A stretch of 64,000 bases of DNA from Phytoseiulus persimilis (taxonomy: Eukaryota; Arthropoda; Arachnida; Mesostigmata; Phytoseiidae). The position numbers and the translations under genes were made by a program. The DNA is taken from NCBI GenBank assembly GCA_037576195.1, contig CM075102.1, positions 26,966,745 to 27,030,744 on the forward strand, in the 5' to 3' direction. Numbering within the stretch: position 1 is the first letter of the stretch; each line of letters begins with the position of its first letter. This document shows, piece by piece, positions 23,892-37,800 of the stretch. Below the pieces are notes generated by a model that saw only the letters and a program-made list of their open reading frames with translations, had not been told where the DNA came from and searched no databases.

Positions 23892-26664
23892 AATGGTATC
23901 CTTTCCTAAGAACCTATGACCGGTGCGTTACTGAGCGTTCTCGTCTCCGCATTGGAAGGGTAGTCGGCAGTCACTAGTGCCAACTCGACGTGACTTAGAA
24001 ACGATGGGCAACAATTACTCCGAGCTATTGTGATTAGCGTGCAGCAGATATTTGGATGCTCCATTCAATGTCAAAAGTATGCTTGACAGCAGTGATCAGT
24101 GACCCGGGTCGTCGGGGGAAGTTTCAAACTTGAGGAAGGCTCGCGGCTCCATGGAAGAGAACAACTAACTTTGTCGAGCCCGGGAACTTTCAAGAAGTCG
24201 AGCGAGAGCTCACAGAAAGAAGAGATAAGACCTCCAGAGCGCAGTTGTCGCCGCGATCAGATGTCTTTTCCGGAGGAATATATGGCACGGCCATTTAGAA
24301 TTATTGAGTTGGCTCCTGTGTCATAGCTCACCCTGGCTTGTTGCAGTCTTGAATCCTCCGGTTTCAGGATACACACCGAAGTCTCTCACACACAAAACGA
24401 ATACTTCGCTGTTTCTACGTGACTACAAAGGGTTGGTCTATCTCACTAGAACCGCGCAGGCTATGAGCCGAAGGCCCGCCCCTTCCTGACATCCTCTCCG
24501 CCTCTTCGAGAAAGAAAAACATTCTATTGCGCCATATTCAAACAAATCCTACGGATACGCGTCGGGCTTTCACGAACTGGCTTCTCGCTCACTCTGAGCT
24601 ACCACTGCCAGTTTTGGGTGGATCGACTACACCACATATCAGATTGTGATATAATGCTGCTGTGAGACGGACATGCTCCGTTCCGGGCAGAACATTTGGG
24701 TCTCCGGTCAACTTAAGACCCGAAAATTCTCATAAACACGATGAAATCAGGGTTTAGAAATCGTTGCTAAGAATCACGCCACAGGGCGTGAACAGCCGTT
24801 TCTGCGTGGAATCGAGCCCTGCTCGTCGTTCGGAGGGCGATCGCAGCGAGAGAAACTCATCCCGACTCAGAATGCAGAGTGGGCCCTGAGGGCAATCCCA
24901 CAATCGATGGCTGTATCATATTAGCGTCCACTGAGCTATGGTCATTTCCTCGGGTTCAGAGTTGTCGAGGAAGCTAGCTGAACGTTGAACCCAGATTAGT
25001 CCGAAACTTGACACCAGAATCGAATGACGAGAGCCCAAAAGTGTAATAGTTACGTTCCCTCCGAATCGCTTCCGTAGTTGTGGAGGCCCACTGGCACATG
25101 ACTCAGATGTTACACAACCAAGAACATATCTGTCGGGCTCGCGATCTGAAGATGGTTTACAGCCTGAATTAGCTTTTGGAAATTCGGTGTTACTGCGCAC
25201 TCGGATATGAGTGAAAGATGACATCTGGCGAGCTTTGGCCTCTAACGATTGCAACCAGGAATTCCCGTCAATTGAATGGCGTCGACTTCCTCACGTAGCT
25301 CGAAACAAGCCCATCTCCTACGAGCCGCCCAAGAGGAGACAGTTCGGTACCCGTGTCGATCTCAGGGACGAACCATTAATGGAGGGACAACGGGTTCAGC
25401 TCCAGGCTCCGAGTCAGAACAGATGTTGAAAGTCGTACGAACACAACGACTCTGTGAGTTGACTGAATAAAATTCAGATGGCCTCGGTGAAGTGATGTCG
25501 GAGCTCGATCTCTTCGCCCGATCCGTACGTCAGCGGAGGAGGACGCTGAACCGATACTCAAACAGAGTGCACGGAGAGGTTCCGCATCGCCGATGAAGAG
25601 TTGGATCCTCCGCGCACAGGATCGAGACCCAAGTATTCTGACGCGAGATAGGTATCAGCGTACTTTGGCATGCCCGGTTCCTGCGACGAGCGGGTCGTGG
25701 CATGTTCTCTCATTGAGTACGGCGGAGCCCAATGAGAAAATCACTCCCGAAAATGAATTGTGACGATGTTGGAGACTCTGGCGAAGCTCCAATACTTGGC
25801 GGAACGTTTGAACTCTTTAGTTGTTCCAAGGGAGGAGCCGCATCGCGGAAAAAGTGAAAACCTGGCGCCTTCGGGAGCGATCGGCTTCGGAGTCTCGAAC
25901 GAGGATGGCCTTTGAGGAGCGCTACCTAGATAAGCTGTAAAGCTACGGAAAACCGTCCTCGATCACTGAGCACAATTCCGCTGAGATTAACTCTTCACAC
26001 AGCAGTAGATTCCTTTGACTGCAACGATTCGTCTCGGGAACGGAATCGCGCCTTGGCTGACCATCCTTGAGTCGCTCCGGAATCCACCCGTTTTGGCTTC
26101 GGTTTGGGAGACATTGATGAGCGGCTGAGCTGGGCGATAAAATTGAATTTTCCCCACCAAACTGTACAGGAAACCAAGTGGAGTCAGTTAAGACATGTCA
26201 GTGGCATCCTGGTTCCGAGCAATCCTACAGCGCTTTTTTGGGAACAACCCGCACTCAAAGACTCCTTGATTCTTCAACACAAGAAGAGGCGGGGGGTGTC
26301 CAGAACTTCAGAATTCTCGTCCGATGCCACGCGCTCCGTCCGAGATGTATCACTGGTCATTGATACAAGCCGAGATCGGGTAATCTGAAAATTTCGGGGA
26401 ACTTCGAGATGGGGGTTCTCCTTCACTCTCGGCTGAGTGTACACTGGCACTCCGAGCCCTGATCAAATTCATCGTGAATAATCCAAAAAGTTCAAGATGT
26501 ACAATCAGAGAATTCAGGATCAGACTCAATGAACAACTAGTGTTCGAGTTTGATATAACGCTCAGATAGATTCATTAAGATGTATGAATCTCCGACAAAA
26601 GAAACAACATCGAACGATAATATCTGATGCGAGACCAAGATCGGACATCTAAGCATAGGGTGCG

Positions 26665-26792
26665 CCGGGAATACCGAAAACCAGAAAGACCGAAAACCTG
26701 GAATATCGGAAACCTGCAATGCCGGGAACCTGGCATACAAAAACCGAATACCTGGAATTCCGGAAATACCGAAAACCTGAGATGCCGAAATT
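26665..26792 (+). repeat. degenerate simple repeat of accgaaaacctggaa type
   Basis: About 125 bp made of imperfect copies of a roughly 12-18 bp motif containing ccgaaaacc or ccggaa. It is partly open on both strands, which explains spurious ORFs there. The reverse-oriented relative is at 28603-28672. Confidence 0.6.
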
Positions 26793-28602
26793 CCTCTCTC
26801 CATCTTGAAAGCTGGCCTGATGCGAATGAGACTTGCATGCAGAAGAGGAGTCAGCTAGTCGAGACGGCACCTGCCAGCTTCTGGACGATGAATTCGCGTG
26901 GTAGATGCGGACACCCGCCGAGACCTCGCAGCTTTCATGCTTTGGAATACAACCGAGAGAAAAATGTACCATCGGAGAATGGATTTCGCAGGTTCCGTGG
27001 CTCGAAATTGGAAGATTGCACGCCCAGAGCAGAAAAAGACCACGTTCAAAGATGATTTGTAGCAGGTCGAGGAAGAACGCAAGAGGAAAGTACACTACGA
27101 GCCTTCGGACCCTGTCCGTCACGGAGCCAAATGAAATTGAGCTGAGGGAAAGTGTTTCAAGTCGAACCCACGCATGGCAAAGGACTTGGAGCGCGGATCT
27201 ATCTCCTCTTGTAGATTGTCCTTGAAAAACATTTCACGCCTCAATGACATTCCAAACCGCCAAGCGGAAACTCGTCGTAATGGTTCAACGACGCATTTGC
27301 TCAATACAATTTTCTCCAATATTTTAGCTCAATATCAATAACGAATCAACTCCTCCCGAGGGTGTCGCTCAAGAAACTTTGCGTGCGCCGCTGACGGTAG
27401 CACGACTCCAGCGGCAACCGGGCAGAAAACTCAAGCGCAATAGTCAGGTAACTCGTGAAAACCTCGACCATCTGTCATTCCCCTCATCCGAAACCAAGCC
27501 GATCCACACCCTGCCCTTTTCGAGTAGAATATCATCGATCCCGCGGGCAACACGGGGGTCAGGCTGCGAAGGAATGATTCGCATATGTGGCGCTCTCTCA
27601 TATATTGTCATAGAAGACCTTCCGACACTCCATGAAGAAACACTCCTTATACTAGATTCAACGGCCCGCTTTTCCCACGTAGCTTTCGACACCGTCATGC
27701 CTTGAAGCTTGGAACTTTTTCCCATGCAATGTGTTCATCAGATAGGTATATTCCTTCGACGGTGTCTCCAAAAAGTCTCCTGGTCGGAAATCATTCAAAC
27801 AAACAGCATCATGTTTCCCAGTATCATTCGTTGTCCATGACCCTTAAAACTGTCCAGTGCTTTCTTATTCTCTAATCTTTCTCCGGCTCGTTTGCCCTAT
27901 CGCAGTCGAGCTTTCTACTTCGTCGACCATTCACATCAGTGTGTCTCAACGGGGTCGACGGTAAACCGCGTGGAGGCTGACAACGGGTTGGTTGGGGGAC
28001 GCTGGAGAGTGAAGGTTGAGAAGACTGATTTACATTCACGAAATATATTCGAATAGCGATTCTTCCGCGCAGAACAACACATCCGCACTCAAAATTACTT
28101 CCCCGGTTGAAAGTAGCGTCATCTTGAGATTCATCCGCGACGGACTGCGCGATCCCTTCAGCGGTCGAGGGTCGTCGTTTCTTGCAGATCTCCCGCAGAC
28201 CACAGTCCTCCACGGTCCGAAACCCACCTAGCGCGAGAACTCACTCCTCCCGGTGATAATCTGATCCAGGGGTTATATGGCTCCAAATCGGCGAACAACG
28301 CGGGAATGCACGCGATCCCGACTCCGCGCTGTGTATGTTGTACTTTTTTTTGTGTGGTCCCGCTCTTCTTTGAACTCGACTTACTATCTCCTTCAGCCCC
28401 TCTCAGTCTAGTCTCATACCACGGAGCCTGCGTAATCACTCCTGCATTGTGTCACTTATGTCTACATTTAATCGGTTCCAAAGAATGTAACGGCTCAGTG
28501 TACACTGCCGGCCCACATTACGGACCCTAGCCGATCCCACCCCTCCTGGCGCTCCTGCATAGAAGCCTCATTCACTCCAAGCGAGCCTTCGAATGGGGAG
28601 AA

Positions 28603-28672
28603 GGGTTTTCGGGATTTCACATTTTCGGGATTTCAGGTTTCCGGTATTTCCGGTTTTCGGGATTTCTGGCTG
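28603..28672 (-). repeat. degenerate simple repeat, inverted relative of the 26.7-kb tract
   Basis: About 70 bp of imperfect copies of ttttcgggatttc and tttccggtatttcc, which is the reverse complement type of the tract at 26665-26792. Confidence 0.55.
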
Positions 28673-31600
28673 TCACCCACAGGATGTACATAACTGTGCG
28701 GTTATCGCAATATATATTGTTATCAATAACCAGCCTCATTCGATTATCAGGATTTTCTCGAAGAATCGAGTACCGCAGGCTTGACTTGGAGTCGGTGTGG
28801 GAAGATTTAATGAGGAAGTGCCTCCCGAGCGGCGGGACAGGATGCCGAAACTGTACAAGAGCTCCTCTTCAACACAGCGAATGACAGACTCGCTATAGAG
28901 TCTTGCTGACATCAACATTCTTCCCTATCTCAATGTTCACCACTACTGATGATGCATCACGCAGTATCTATTTCAGAGTTTCGCCGAGCGTGACTCCGGG
29001 ACGTTCCAGGACGAATGAGTCCATTTTTAAAACGCCATCCCAGCTGGGAATCGTGTGTCGGAGGTCAACATACGGGGGAAAAATGACGGAATACTCGTCA
29101 GGGGCCTTATGAGCTAAGCCGACATTTATTGGGTTCAGTCTCGGGTTGGGACCATTCCCGCTCGAGATACCTTTCGCTAAGCCTTGGTGAGATGGTTCTC
29201 GTCCTCGAGACTACCACTCTATTCATAACATTCATTCATGATGTCGAAGGAGGAAATCCTCTGGCTCACACAGTACTTGACCGAAAAAAAAACTTGGGTG
29301 CTTATCACTACAGGCTGACATTAGGCGAGCGTTCGTTGTTCACATATCATCAATCCATGGATCTGAGGGCGAATTACGGGATATGTCTACGCATGATGTC
29401 GTCTCGCCGTTAGAACGGAGAAATTCAGGCAAACATTACTTTTTCTGAATGCGTCGGAGGCTCAAAATGATTAATTCCTGAAGCTCACGATTCAGACCCT
29501 CGGAGAGTTCATCGTTGCAGATTCCGCTCAGTGTTCTTGAACGATCTGGAGAGAACACTCGACAAACTGTGATAGGACCAGCTGAAAGAACACCCGGAAT
29601 TATCGAGCAATTGTTCGCTCTTGGCATTAAGCTAATCTCCGAAGGCTGCAAATTTATGATGGAGGGTGCAATCATGACACGGAAGTGCCTTTCCTCGATG
29701 CCCTTGTTTCACGCATTCCGCCAACTCGAGAAAGGGTGAACCCAATGTCATCCCGTGTCCACCTCATGTTGTGATTCTCATTGACTTGTTGGAGCGCCCA
29801 AACACCCTGTGATAGAATGATGCCGATGATCCGCGGTTTTCGGGAGATTTTGCGAAACATCGGAACGAGTTTCAGAGTGCCGAAGCAGAATCCGAACTCT
29901 TTCTTTTCCGATGTCTATGGAGGGGATCACCCGACAGAATCCGAACTCTCGGGTGTCCGAATGGTAGAGATTCCACCTTGAAGGCATTGCACCACCGTGC
30001 ATGTCTCTGAGCAATGAGCCAGGTATGCGAGAACTTCTTAGAGACGACGGTAGTGTCCTATCGAGAGAGGGAGATGCCCGTCGGAGCTCTTTGGAATGTT
30101 TCCACAGGCAACTGGTGCGGCAGCGGCTGCGTCTGCAAGCATTGGTGTGAGCAGATGATACGATGATAAGATGAAAAAAATGAATTCTTTACTCCTCGTG
30201 AAGCAGGCGGCAATCGAATGGAGCTTTAGGGCGGATCCGGTGGTACTCGTCCCACAGATTGGATGCGTGAGGAGAGGAGAAGTCCAAATAAGTTCCTCAA
30301 CCAAGGACAAATCCGTCGCCAATGCAAAATCTCGATGGCTCGTCGTTCACATATCCTCTCCTCAAGAGTTGGAGCTCGATTCCCGTCGCAGAACCCTAAC
30401 TCGCGCGTCCAAAAACTTCGAGGTTGCCGACCAAACACAGACAGTTCCGAACGACGAATCCTCCCTGGGTGTGCAGATGCCGAGTTACGTGTCGGGGCAG
30501 TTTGATAAATTACCACCAGACATTCAGATCGAGTGAAAAATGGAAAGTCTGCACTGTGGCTGCGGGAAAAACAGGCCACCGCTCGGGCGGCTGACTTTGT
30601 TAGAACGACTCAGGGCTCTCGTGAGTGTTGGGAACTCCTCAAAAACGTTCCGTTCCATGGAGCTGTTTTGCGATAGATTTCCATTATCTCTCGCGGGAGC
30701 TACGCAGCCAAGTGAGACTGGTTGTCCGTCGAGCATTCAGAAACAACTCCGACTCCTTGATGGGCGACACAGAAACAAGAACCCTCTCCATCTTATCGCT
30801 GTCCGTTCATTGACAATGTTGCAAACGAGCGCTGCGTTGCAACATCTAGGGCATCATGTAGGAACGAGTTGTAACGCTGCTGAAGCTATATCAATGAGTT
30901 TCGTGTATAGTTTCAACTCCGTGGTTTGTGGCCGAAGCCCCGTGACAGCACAAAAGACAATTCAGAAAAGGGAGAGTTATCTCCCTTGTGGCTCACTGTA
31001 CTGAAGGCAACCGTGATTACGTAGTCAGGGGGTGTTCTGTCAAAGCTCTGGAATTCTTCATTGAATCGTTATCAGTAAAGCGTTCGGTGATAATACCTCC
31101 GCTATCAAGTCCGAAGGCTTTCACGACTCGTGACGATCAGACCAGAAAAAGCAGAAACTCGATTTTCAGAATTAGAACTTATCAGAAATGAATGCAATTC
31201 AATCTCCCTAGCTCACAGCTAGCTCAGTCCCTATGCAGATGAGAAAAAATCGAAAATGAATTTCCGTGCAAATACTTTCCTCGTTGGGGAATCATCTCTC
31301 ATGAACATCTCTCAGGTTTGTCAAGATTCCTTCCGTGAATGACTCTGAGCTCGATCCCGCACTTCAGACAGGGCAGGGCATTCGTCAGTCCCCGACCCCG
31401 GAGCTAGGTGGTGTATTCGAGAACTTGATTCAGTTCGTTGCATTCGAAAATCACAAACAGCTCTGTAGCTGTTCCCTTGGACAGCCTTCAGAATAATCCG
31501 CCAGCCGCGTGCTTTCTTCGACAGTGCTGTCGCTGTTGGTGTGCTGGTGGCTACATGCTGTCCGCATGGAATGTGGCCGGCAGTAGAAGGCTTCTTTCAG

Positions 31601-32783
31601 GGAAAGTCACCACGCCGAACCCACTCTCCTGCGAAGGGGCTTCGCTTCAGCTCTAGAGGGCAAGATGGGCTCTTGTTGATTTCCATCTCCTGCGCCGACG
31701 AGGCAACAAGCTGTCCGTCCCGGGGTTCGGCTGCTTGTCTGCCCGCCTGGCTATCGAACAAGTGTGTGAAGGAGCCGCCATAACAACGTTCAGCCAGCGC
31801 GAAACAGAAGCGAAACTTCAAAAGGATCACCCGGGCTCAGAGTAAGTCTTTTCCATGGTTTTGAGCAGTTCGAACAGCGTTTCCGTGGCACGAAAATTCC
31901 GGTCTGGGCGCTCTCTCGTGGACCTCGATCACCGACAGACGCTTCAGAAGTTTCGAAATGTCAGTGGTTCGCTGCGGGAACCCCCACTCTTCAGAGCAGC
32001 GATAGCTCAAAGCTCCATGGCTGCCTGTCGGAAATGCGGAAATTGAGGAGTGGAAACTCACTCGATCGACATCGCCGCCTGCTGAAAGCGAATCGAGCAA
32101 CAACCGAAAACATACGAGAACGAGTTCCGAAGTTGCGTCGGTACGATCCCTGATACTAGGGCTCAAACACCAGAATTTTTTGCGGGACCTTCCATAAGCG
32201 CGCAGCGAGAAAAGGCCATTCGATTGCATAATCGAGCAATGACCTCCTCTCGGCTTTGCTGGAGACAATGCTGCGATAACACACGCGCTTCTGAAGCAAG
32301 GGCAAATGGGTCGGGGCCATCTGAATTTTGCCATTTCAACTTACCCATTGAGAGAAGTTCGCTAACACCAAAATGTCGATGCTGAAGCCATCATAGGTAA
32401 CTTCGCATTCGCCCCGGATCCGTTATTCATAAACGTCTGAATTGCCGCCACCGCCGATTACGATATCACCCGATCCAGCGGTTCTCAACGTGGCTGCGAC
32501 AAGATTATCTGAAGGAAGAAGCACTTGCGCTGCTGGACCACTGAGGGCTCATTAGCCCGCGGGCTCGCGACTGTGCGTCGGTTTGACGGACATTATCGGC
32601 CGATCCGGTCTGTTCTAGACCTTGACGTTCTTTGGTTCTGATGTGTATCCGTAGAAAGATTCGGAATCGGCAAAGATCGGTGGCGACAAAAGTTATGTGA
32701 GCTCGGATAGCTCACGACTTCCCATTATTGGAATAGTTCATCTTCTATTCCAGAAGACTCACTCGGAGAATTCCCCCATTCAG

Positions 32784-34156
32784 ATGAAGAGCTGGAGTGA
32801 TATAGCTTTCGAGGAGCTAGGGGAAACACCGGAAATCATGGAGAGCGCCCTTCGAGATTTGAAGACGGTCATCAGAACTCAAGGCCGTTCATCGGTGCAC
32901 TATGAAGACGATGACGATTTTCTCATCAGGTTCCTGCGAACGTGCAAGTTCGACGTTGACCGCGCCTTCCGGATGGTGAATAACTACTATCTAAATCGGG
33001 CCTCACACAGCAACAAGATCATGCCAAAAGGGAAAGGTCCACGAGACACAGAGTTCTACGCAAAGCTCCAGACGCTGACGGTGCTGAGGAGGAAGAATCA
33101 TGACGGTTCCACCGTTGTCAGTAAGTTATTCGAGATCTGCGGTGTGCACAATGGACTCCACCAGCCAGAACTAAACCTGAGGACATTTTTCCCTTCGAAC
33201 GAGCGAGCTGATCAAATGAAGCTATCAATAATTCTGGGAGAGACATCGTTCCGCGCGATGTTCATCTCGGACGATGCTCGCTGAAGCACTTGAGCTGGAA
33301 TACTCTTCAGTTTCGGCCTCCCGTGGGGGCGTCACTTAATCCAGGGTCTGGACTTTCCGTTGATTCGTTTCTCTCGTTCTTCAGTGCTCCGGAAAGGACA
33401 CTGGGAGCCTTCGGACGGCACAGCTGTACAAGCTGACATGCTTTTCCTTGGGTTATATCTTCTGGAATGGCTGACGAGAGATCCCGAAGTTCAGGTGACC
33501 GGAATAAGCTTCGTTTATGACTGCGACGGCTTTGGCATGAGACACTTACCTTACGTGGACCTAGCAGTCTTTCAGGTGAGTGAACAATGTATTGACGATC
33601 GTGCGGAAACATTTAAGGAGTCGATGATCTCATCTTTCCAACTGAGGCGTTTCTCACCTTCAGAACAGGCACGCTTAAATCGGTGCGAATCTGAGACTTC
33701 CTTTTCTAGTTCCTGACGAGCTGCATCAACAACAGCTATCCCATGAGGGTGAAAGCCATACATGTCATGAACGTCTCTACGCCTTTCCGATTCGTTCTCA
33801 ACCTAGTGACTCGATTACTTTCTCAGAAGGTAATCGATGAGCAAACGACTTATTTTCTCTTCCAATGGCCGCCATTCAACCTTGCCCGATTAGCTCACTC
33901 GCGGATGTTCTCGTTCCAGGTTCGCAACCGTTTCCACGTTCACACCGACAGGGACGCTCTTCTGGATTACATCGACCCGGAAATACTCCCGCTCGAGTAC
34001 TCGAAGCAGTCGAAATCAGGACCATTCAACAACGCGTGGATGTTTGAGAAGCTATGCGAGAACCACAATTGGTTTGTCGAGAGGAGCTTCTACGGAATAC
34101 AGAAATCCGCCTGTGATAAAGAATCCAGTGAGAGCAAGAGCGCCTGGTTCTCTTGA
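32784..34156 (+). CDS. CRAL-TRIO (Sec14-like) lipid-transfer protein, four exons, 294 aa
   Basis: This belongs to the alpha-tocopherol-transfer/clavesin-like group of CRAL-TRIO proteins, soluble carriers of hydrophobic ligands or phosphoinositides. Exons are 32784-33120, 33385-33575, 33710-33829 and 33920-34156, all in phase (885 nt). The N-terminal helical CRAL-TRIO-N domain is clear (DDDFLIRFLRTCKFDVDRAF, then a YY-L-N-R helix). The lipid-binding fold follows, with VTGISFVYDCDGFG on the central strand, then RVKAIHVMNVSTPFRFV, and the terminal RFHVHTD...DYIDPEILPLEY that matches the family's end. Length is typical. I chose the ATG at 32784 because conserved sequence starts there and it lies directly after an acceptor-like ttcag. 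The frame is open upstream to 32697, so a longer start or an upstream exon is possible. The 90-nt intron 3 has no in-frame stop. No AATAAA was found downstream before the mobile element. Confidence 0.9.
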
Positions 34157-34657
34157 GAACTTGATTTAGGCCCGAGCTTTTATCGAATTGAGATTGAAGG
34201 TATCAAGATCAAGGCAATGAAAGTGAAATGTTTGCGAATATTCTTGAACCAGGTCCGTAGAGGAACGAGGAAACCATGTTGCGGCGCACTCGATGGGGAA
34301 TGAGTTGACTGCACTGTATATTTTCGACTCCAGCTCACGTTGCTCACCGCGAAGAGACGCGACGTGCACGCACTCAGATCACCCAGATACCAACTCTCTA
34401 TCAAGAGAGCATTTCCAATGTACTTAAGAAATACAAGAGATTAGTCTGTTTCTCCACAAGTTGTTTGGTTCTCTTTCCTCATCGGATGACGATTCGCCGA
34501 GTTTTGTCAGACTCCTGAGGCTGACGGATCCACTCTTCCTTGAGGTAGCTGACACCTAGAAATGCACCTGAAACACCACGCTGAGGAGCGGAGCGAATAA
34601 CGGCTCTTAAACAAGAATTCTCCGAAAACGGTTCATTCCAACGTCCTTACTATAAAT

Positions 34658-34800
34658 AACCAGCCGGCCTTTGGCCGACTGGAGTCGGCCGCGCTGCGCG
34701 CGCTTGAACGGCGCTACCTGCCATCGAGGCACTTTTCTCTCCCTTCAATGGGTCAGCATTCCGATTCTGAAAAGTATGGTCAGATTGGTCTCGGAATCAC
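34658..34800 (+). repeat. left terminal inverted repeat of the minisatellite element
   Basis: Matches the reverse complement of 37890-38029 with a small number of substitutions. It contains the GC-rich palindrome at about 34673-34690. Confidence 0.85.
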
Positions 34801-34825
34801 CCCCCCCCCCCAGAGTTGGGAGAGG

Positions 34826-37800
34826 AGTGATTCCGGGGTCAATCTGAGCATTACTTCCCAACTCTGGAGGGGTGATTCCGAGACCAATCTGAGCATTACT
34901 TCCCAACTCTGGAGGGGTGATTCCGGGGTCAATCTGAGCATTACTTCCCAACTCTGGAGGGGTGATTCCGGGGTCAATATGAGCATTACTTTCCAACTCT
35001 GGAGGGGTGATTCCGGGGTCAATCTGAGCATTACTTCCCAACTCTGGAGGGGTGATTCCGAGACCAATCTGAGTATTACTTCCCAACTCTGGAGGGGTGA
35101 TTCCGAGACCAATCTGAGCATTACTTCCCAATTCTGGAGGGGTGATTCCGGGGTCAATATGAGCATTACTTTCCAACTCTGGAGGGGTGATTCCGGGGTC
35201 AATCTGAGCATTACTTCCCAACTCTGGAGGGGTGATTCCGAGACCAATCTGAGCATTACTTCCCAACTCTGGAGGGGTGATTCCGAGACCAATCTGAGCA
35301 TTACTTCCCAACTCTGGAGGGGTGATTCCGGGGTCAATCTGAGCATTAGTTTCCAACTCTGGAGGGGTGATTCTGGGGTCAATCTGAGCATTACTTCCCA
35401 ACTCTGGAGGGGTGATTCCGGGGTCAATCTGAGCATTACTTTCCAACTCTGGAGGGGTGATTCCGGGGTCAATCTGAGCATTACTTTCCAACTCTGGAGG
35501 GGTGATTCCGGGGTCAATCTGAGCATTACTTCCCAACTCTGGAGGGGTGATTCCGAGACCAATCTGAGCATTACTTTCCAACTCTGGAGGGGTGATTCCG
35601 GGGTCAATCTGAGCATTACTTTCCAACTCTGGAGGGGTGATTCCGGGGTCAATCTGAGCATTACTTCCCAACTCTGGAGGGGTGATTCCGAGACCAATCT
35701 GAGTATTACTTCCCAACTCTGGAGGGGTGATTCCGAGACCAATCTGAGCATTACTTCCCAATTCTGGAGGGGTGATTCCGGGGTCAATCTGAGCATTACT
35801 TTCCAACTCTGGGGGGGTGATTCCGGGGTCAATCTGAGCATTACTTCCCAACTCTGGAGGGGTGATTCCGAGACCAATCTGAGCATTACTTCCCAACTCT
35901 GGAGGGGTGATTCCGAGACCAATCTGAGCATTACTTCCCAACTCTGGAGGGGTGATTCCGGGGTCAATCTGAGCATTACTTTCCAACTCTGGAGGGGTGA
36001 TTCTGGGGTCAATCTGAGCATTACTTCCCAACTCTGGAGGGGTGATTCCGGGGTCAATCTGAGCATTACTTTCCAACTCTGGAGGGGTGATTCCGGGGTC
36101 AATCTGAGCATTACTTTCCAACTCTGGAGGGGTGATTCCGGGGTCAATCTGAGCATTACTTCCCAACTCTGGAGGGGTGATTCCGAGACCAATCTGAGCA
36201 TTACTTTCCAACTCTGGAGGGGTGATTCCGGGGTCAATCTGAGCATTACTTTCCAACTCTGGAGGGGTGATTCCGGGGTCAATCTGAGCATTACTTTCCA
36301 ACTCTGGAGGGGTGATTCCGGGGTCAATCTGAGCATTACTTTCCAACTCTGGAGGGGTGATTCCGGGGTCAATCTGAGCATTACTTTCCAACTCTGGAAG
36401 GGTGATTCCGGGGTCAATCTGAGCATTACTTTCCAACTCTGGAGGGGTGATTCCGGGGTCAATCTGAGCATTACTTTCCAACTCTGGAGGGGTGATTCCG
36501 AGACCAATCTGAGCATTACTTCCCAACTCTGGAGGGGTGATTCCGAGACCAATCTGAGCATTACTTCCCAACTCTGGAGGCGTGATTCCGGGGTCAATCT
36601 GAGCATTACTTCCCAACTCTGGAGGGGTGATTCCGGGGTCAATCTGAGCATTACTTTCCAACTCTGGAGGGGTGATTCCGGGGTCAATCTGAGCACTACT
36701 TCCCAACTCTGGAGGGGTGATTCCGGGGTCAATCTGAGCACTACTTCCCAACTCTGGAGGGGTGATTCCGGGGTCAATCTGAGCATTACTTTCCAACTCT
36801 GGAAGGGTGATTCCGGGGTCAATCTGAGCATTACTTTCCAACTCTGGAGGGGTGATTCCGGGGTCAATCTGAGCATTACTTTCCAACTCTGGAGGGGTGA
36901 TTCCGAGACCAATCTGAGCATTACTTCCCAACTCTGGAGGGGTGATTCCGAGACCAATCTGAGCATTACTTCCCAACTCTGGAGGGGTGATTCCGGGGTC
37001 AATCTGAGCATTACTTCCCAACTCTGGAGGGGTGATTCCGGGGTCAATCTGAGCATTACTTTCCAACTCTGGAGGGGTGATTCCGGGGTCAATCTGAGCA
37101 CTACTTCCCAACTCTGGAGGGGTGATTCCGGGGTCAATCTGAGCACTACTTCCCAACTCTGGAGGGGTGATTCCGGGGTCAATCTGAGCATTACTTTCCA
37201 ACTCTTGAGGGGTGATTCCGGGGTCAATCTGAGCATGACTTTCCAACTCTGGAGGGGTGATTCCGGGGTCAATCTGAGCATTACTTTCCAACTCTGGAGG
37301 GGTGATTCCGGGGTCAATCTGAGCATTACTTTCCAACTCTGGAGGGGTGATTCCGGGGTCAATCTGAACATTACTTTCCAACTCTGGAGGGGTGATTCCG
37401 GGGTCAATCTGAGCACTACTTCCCAACTCTGGAGGGGTGATTCCGGGGTCAATCTGAGCATTACTTTCCAACTCTGGAGGGGTGATTCCGGGGTCAATCT
37501 GAGCATTACTTCCCAACTCTGGAGGGGTGATTCCGGGGTCAATCTGAGCATTACTTCCCAACTCTGGAGGGGTGATTCCGGGGTCAATCTGAGCATTACT
37601 TTCCAACTCTGGAGGGGTGATTCCGGGGTCAATCTGAGCACTACTTCCCAACTCTGGAGGGGTGATTCCGGGGTCAATCTGAGCATTACTTTCCAACTCT
37701 GGAGGGGTGATTCCGGGGTCAATCTGAGCATTACTTCCCAACTCTGGAGGGGTGATTCCGGGGTCAATCTGAGCATTACTTTCCAACTCTGGAGGGGTGA

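Larger units (their letters stand above)
23892..32783. other. long interval without a confident gene
   Basis: Nearly 9 kb in which I could not join any exon set by homology and phase. ORFs on both strands are short and compete with each other, for example a 93-codon minus frame at 27444-27725 and several near 31837-32348. Fast-evolving receptor genes or pseudogenes could be hidden here, but I cannot support any. Two short simple-sequence tracts are annotated separately. Confidence 0.3.

Noticed and set aside
31837-32420. Minus frames with protein-like sequence, including a possible donor near 32343
   Set aside because: Three frames look equally plausible and no consistent exon chain or homology could be chosen.
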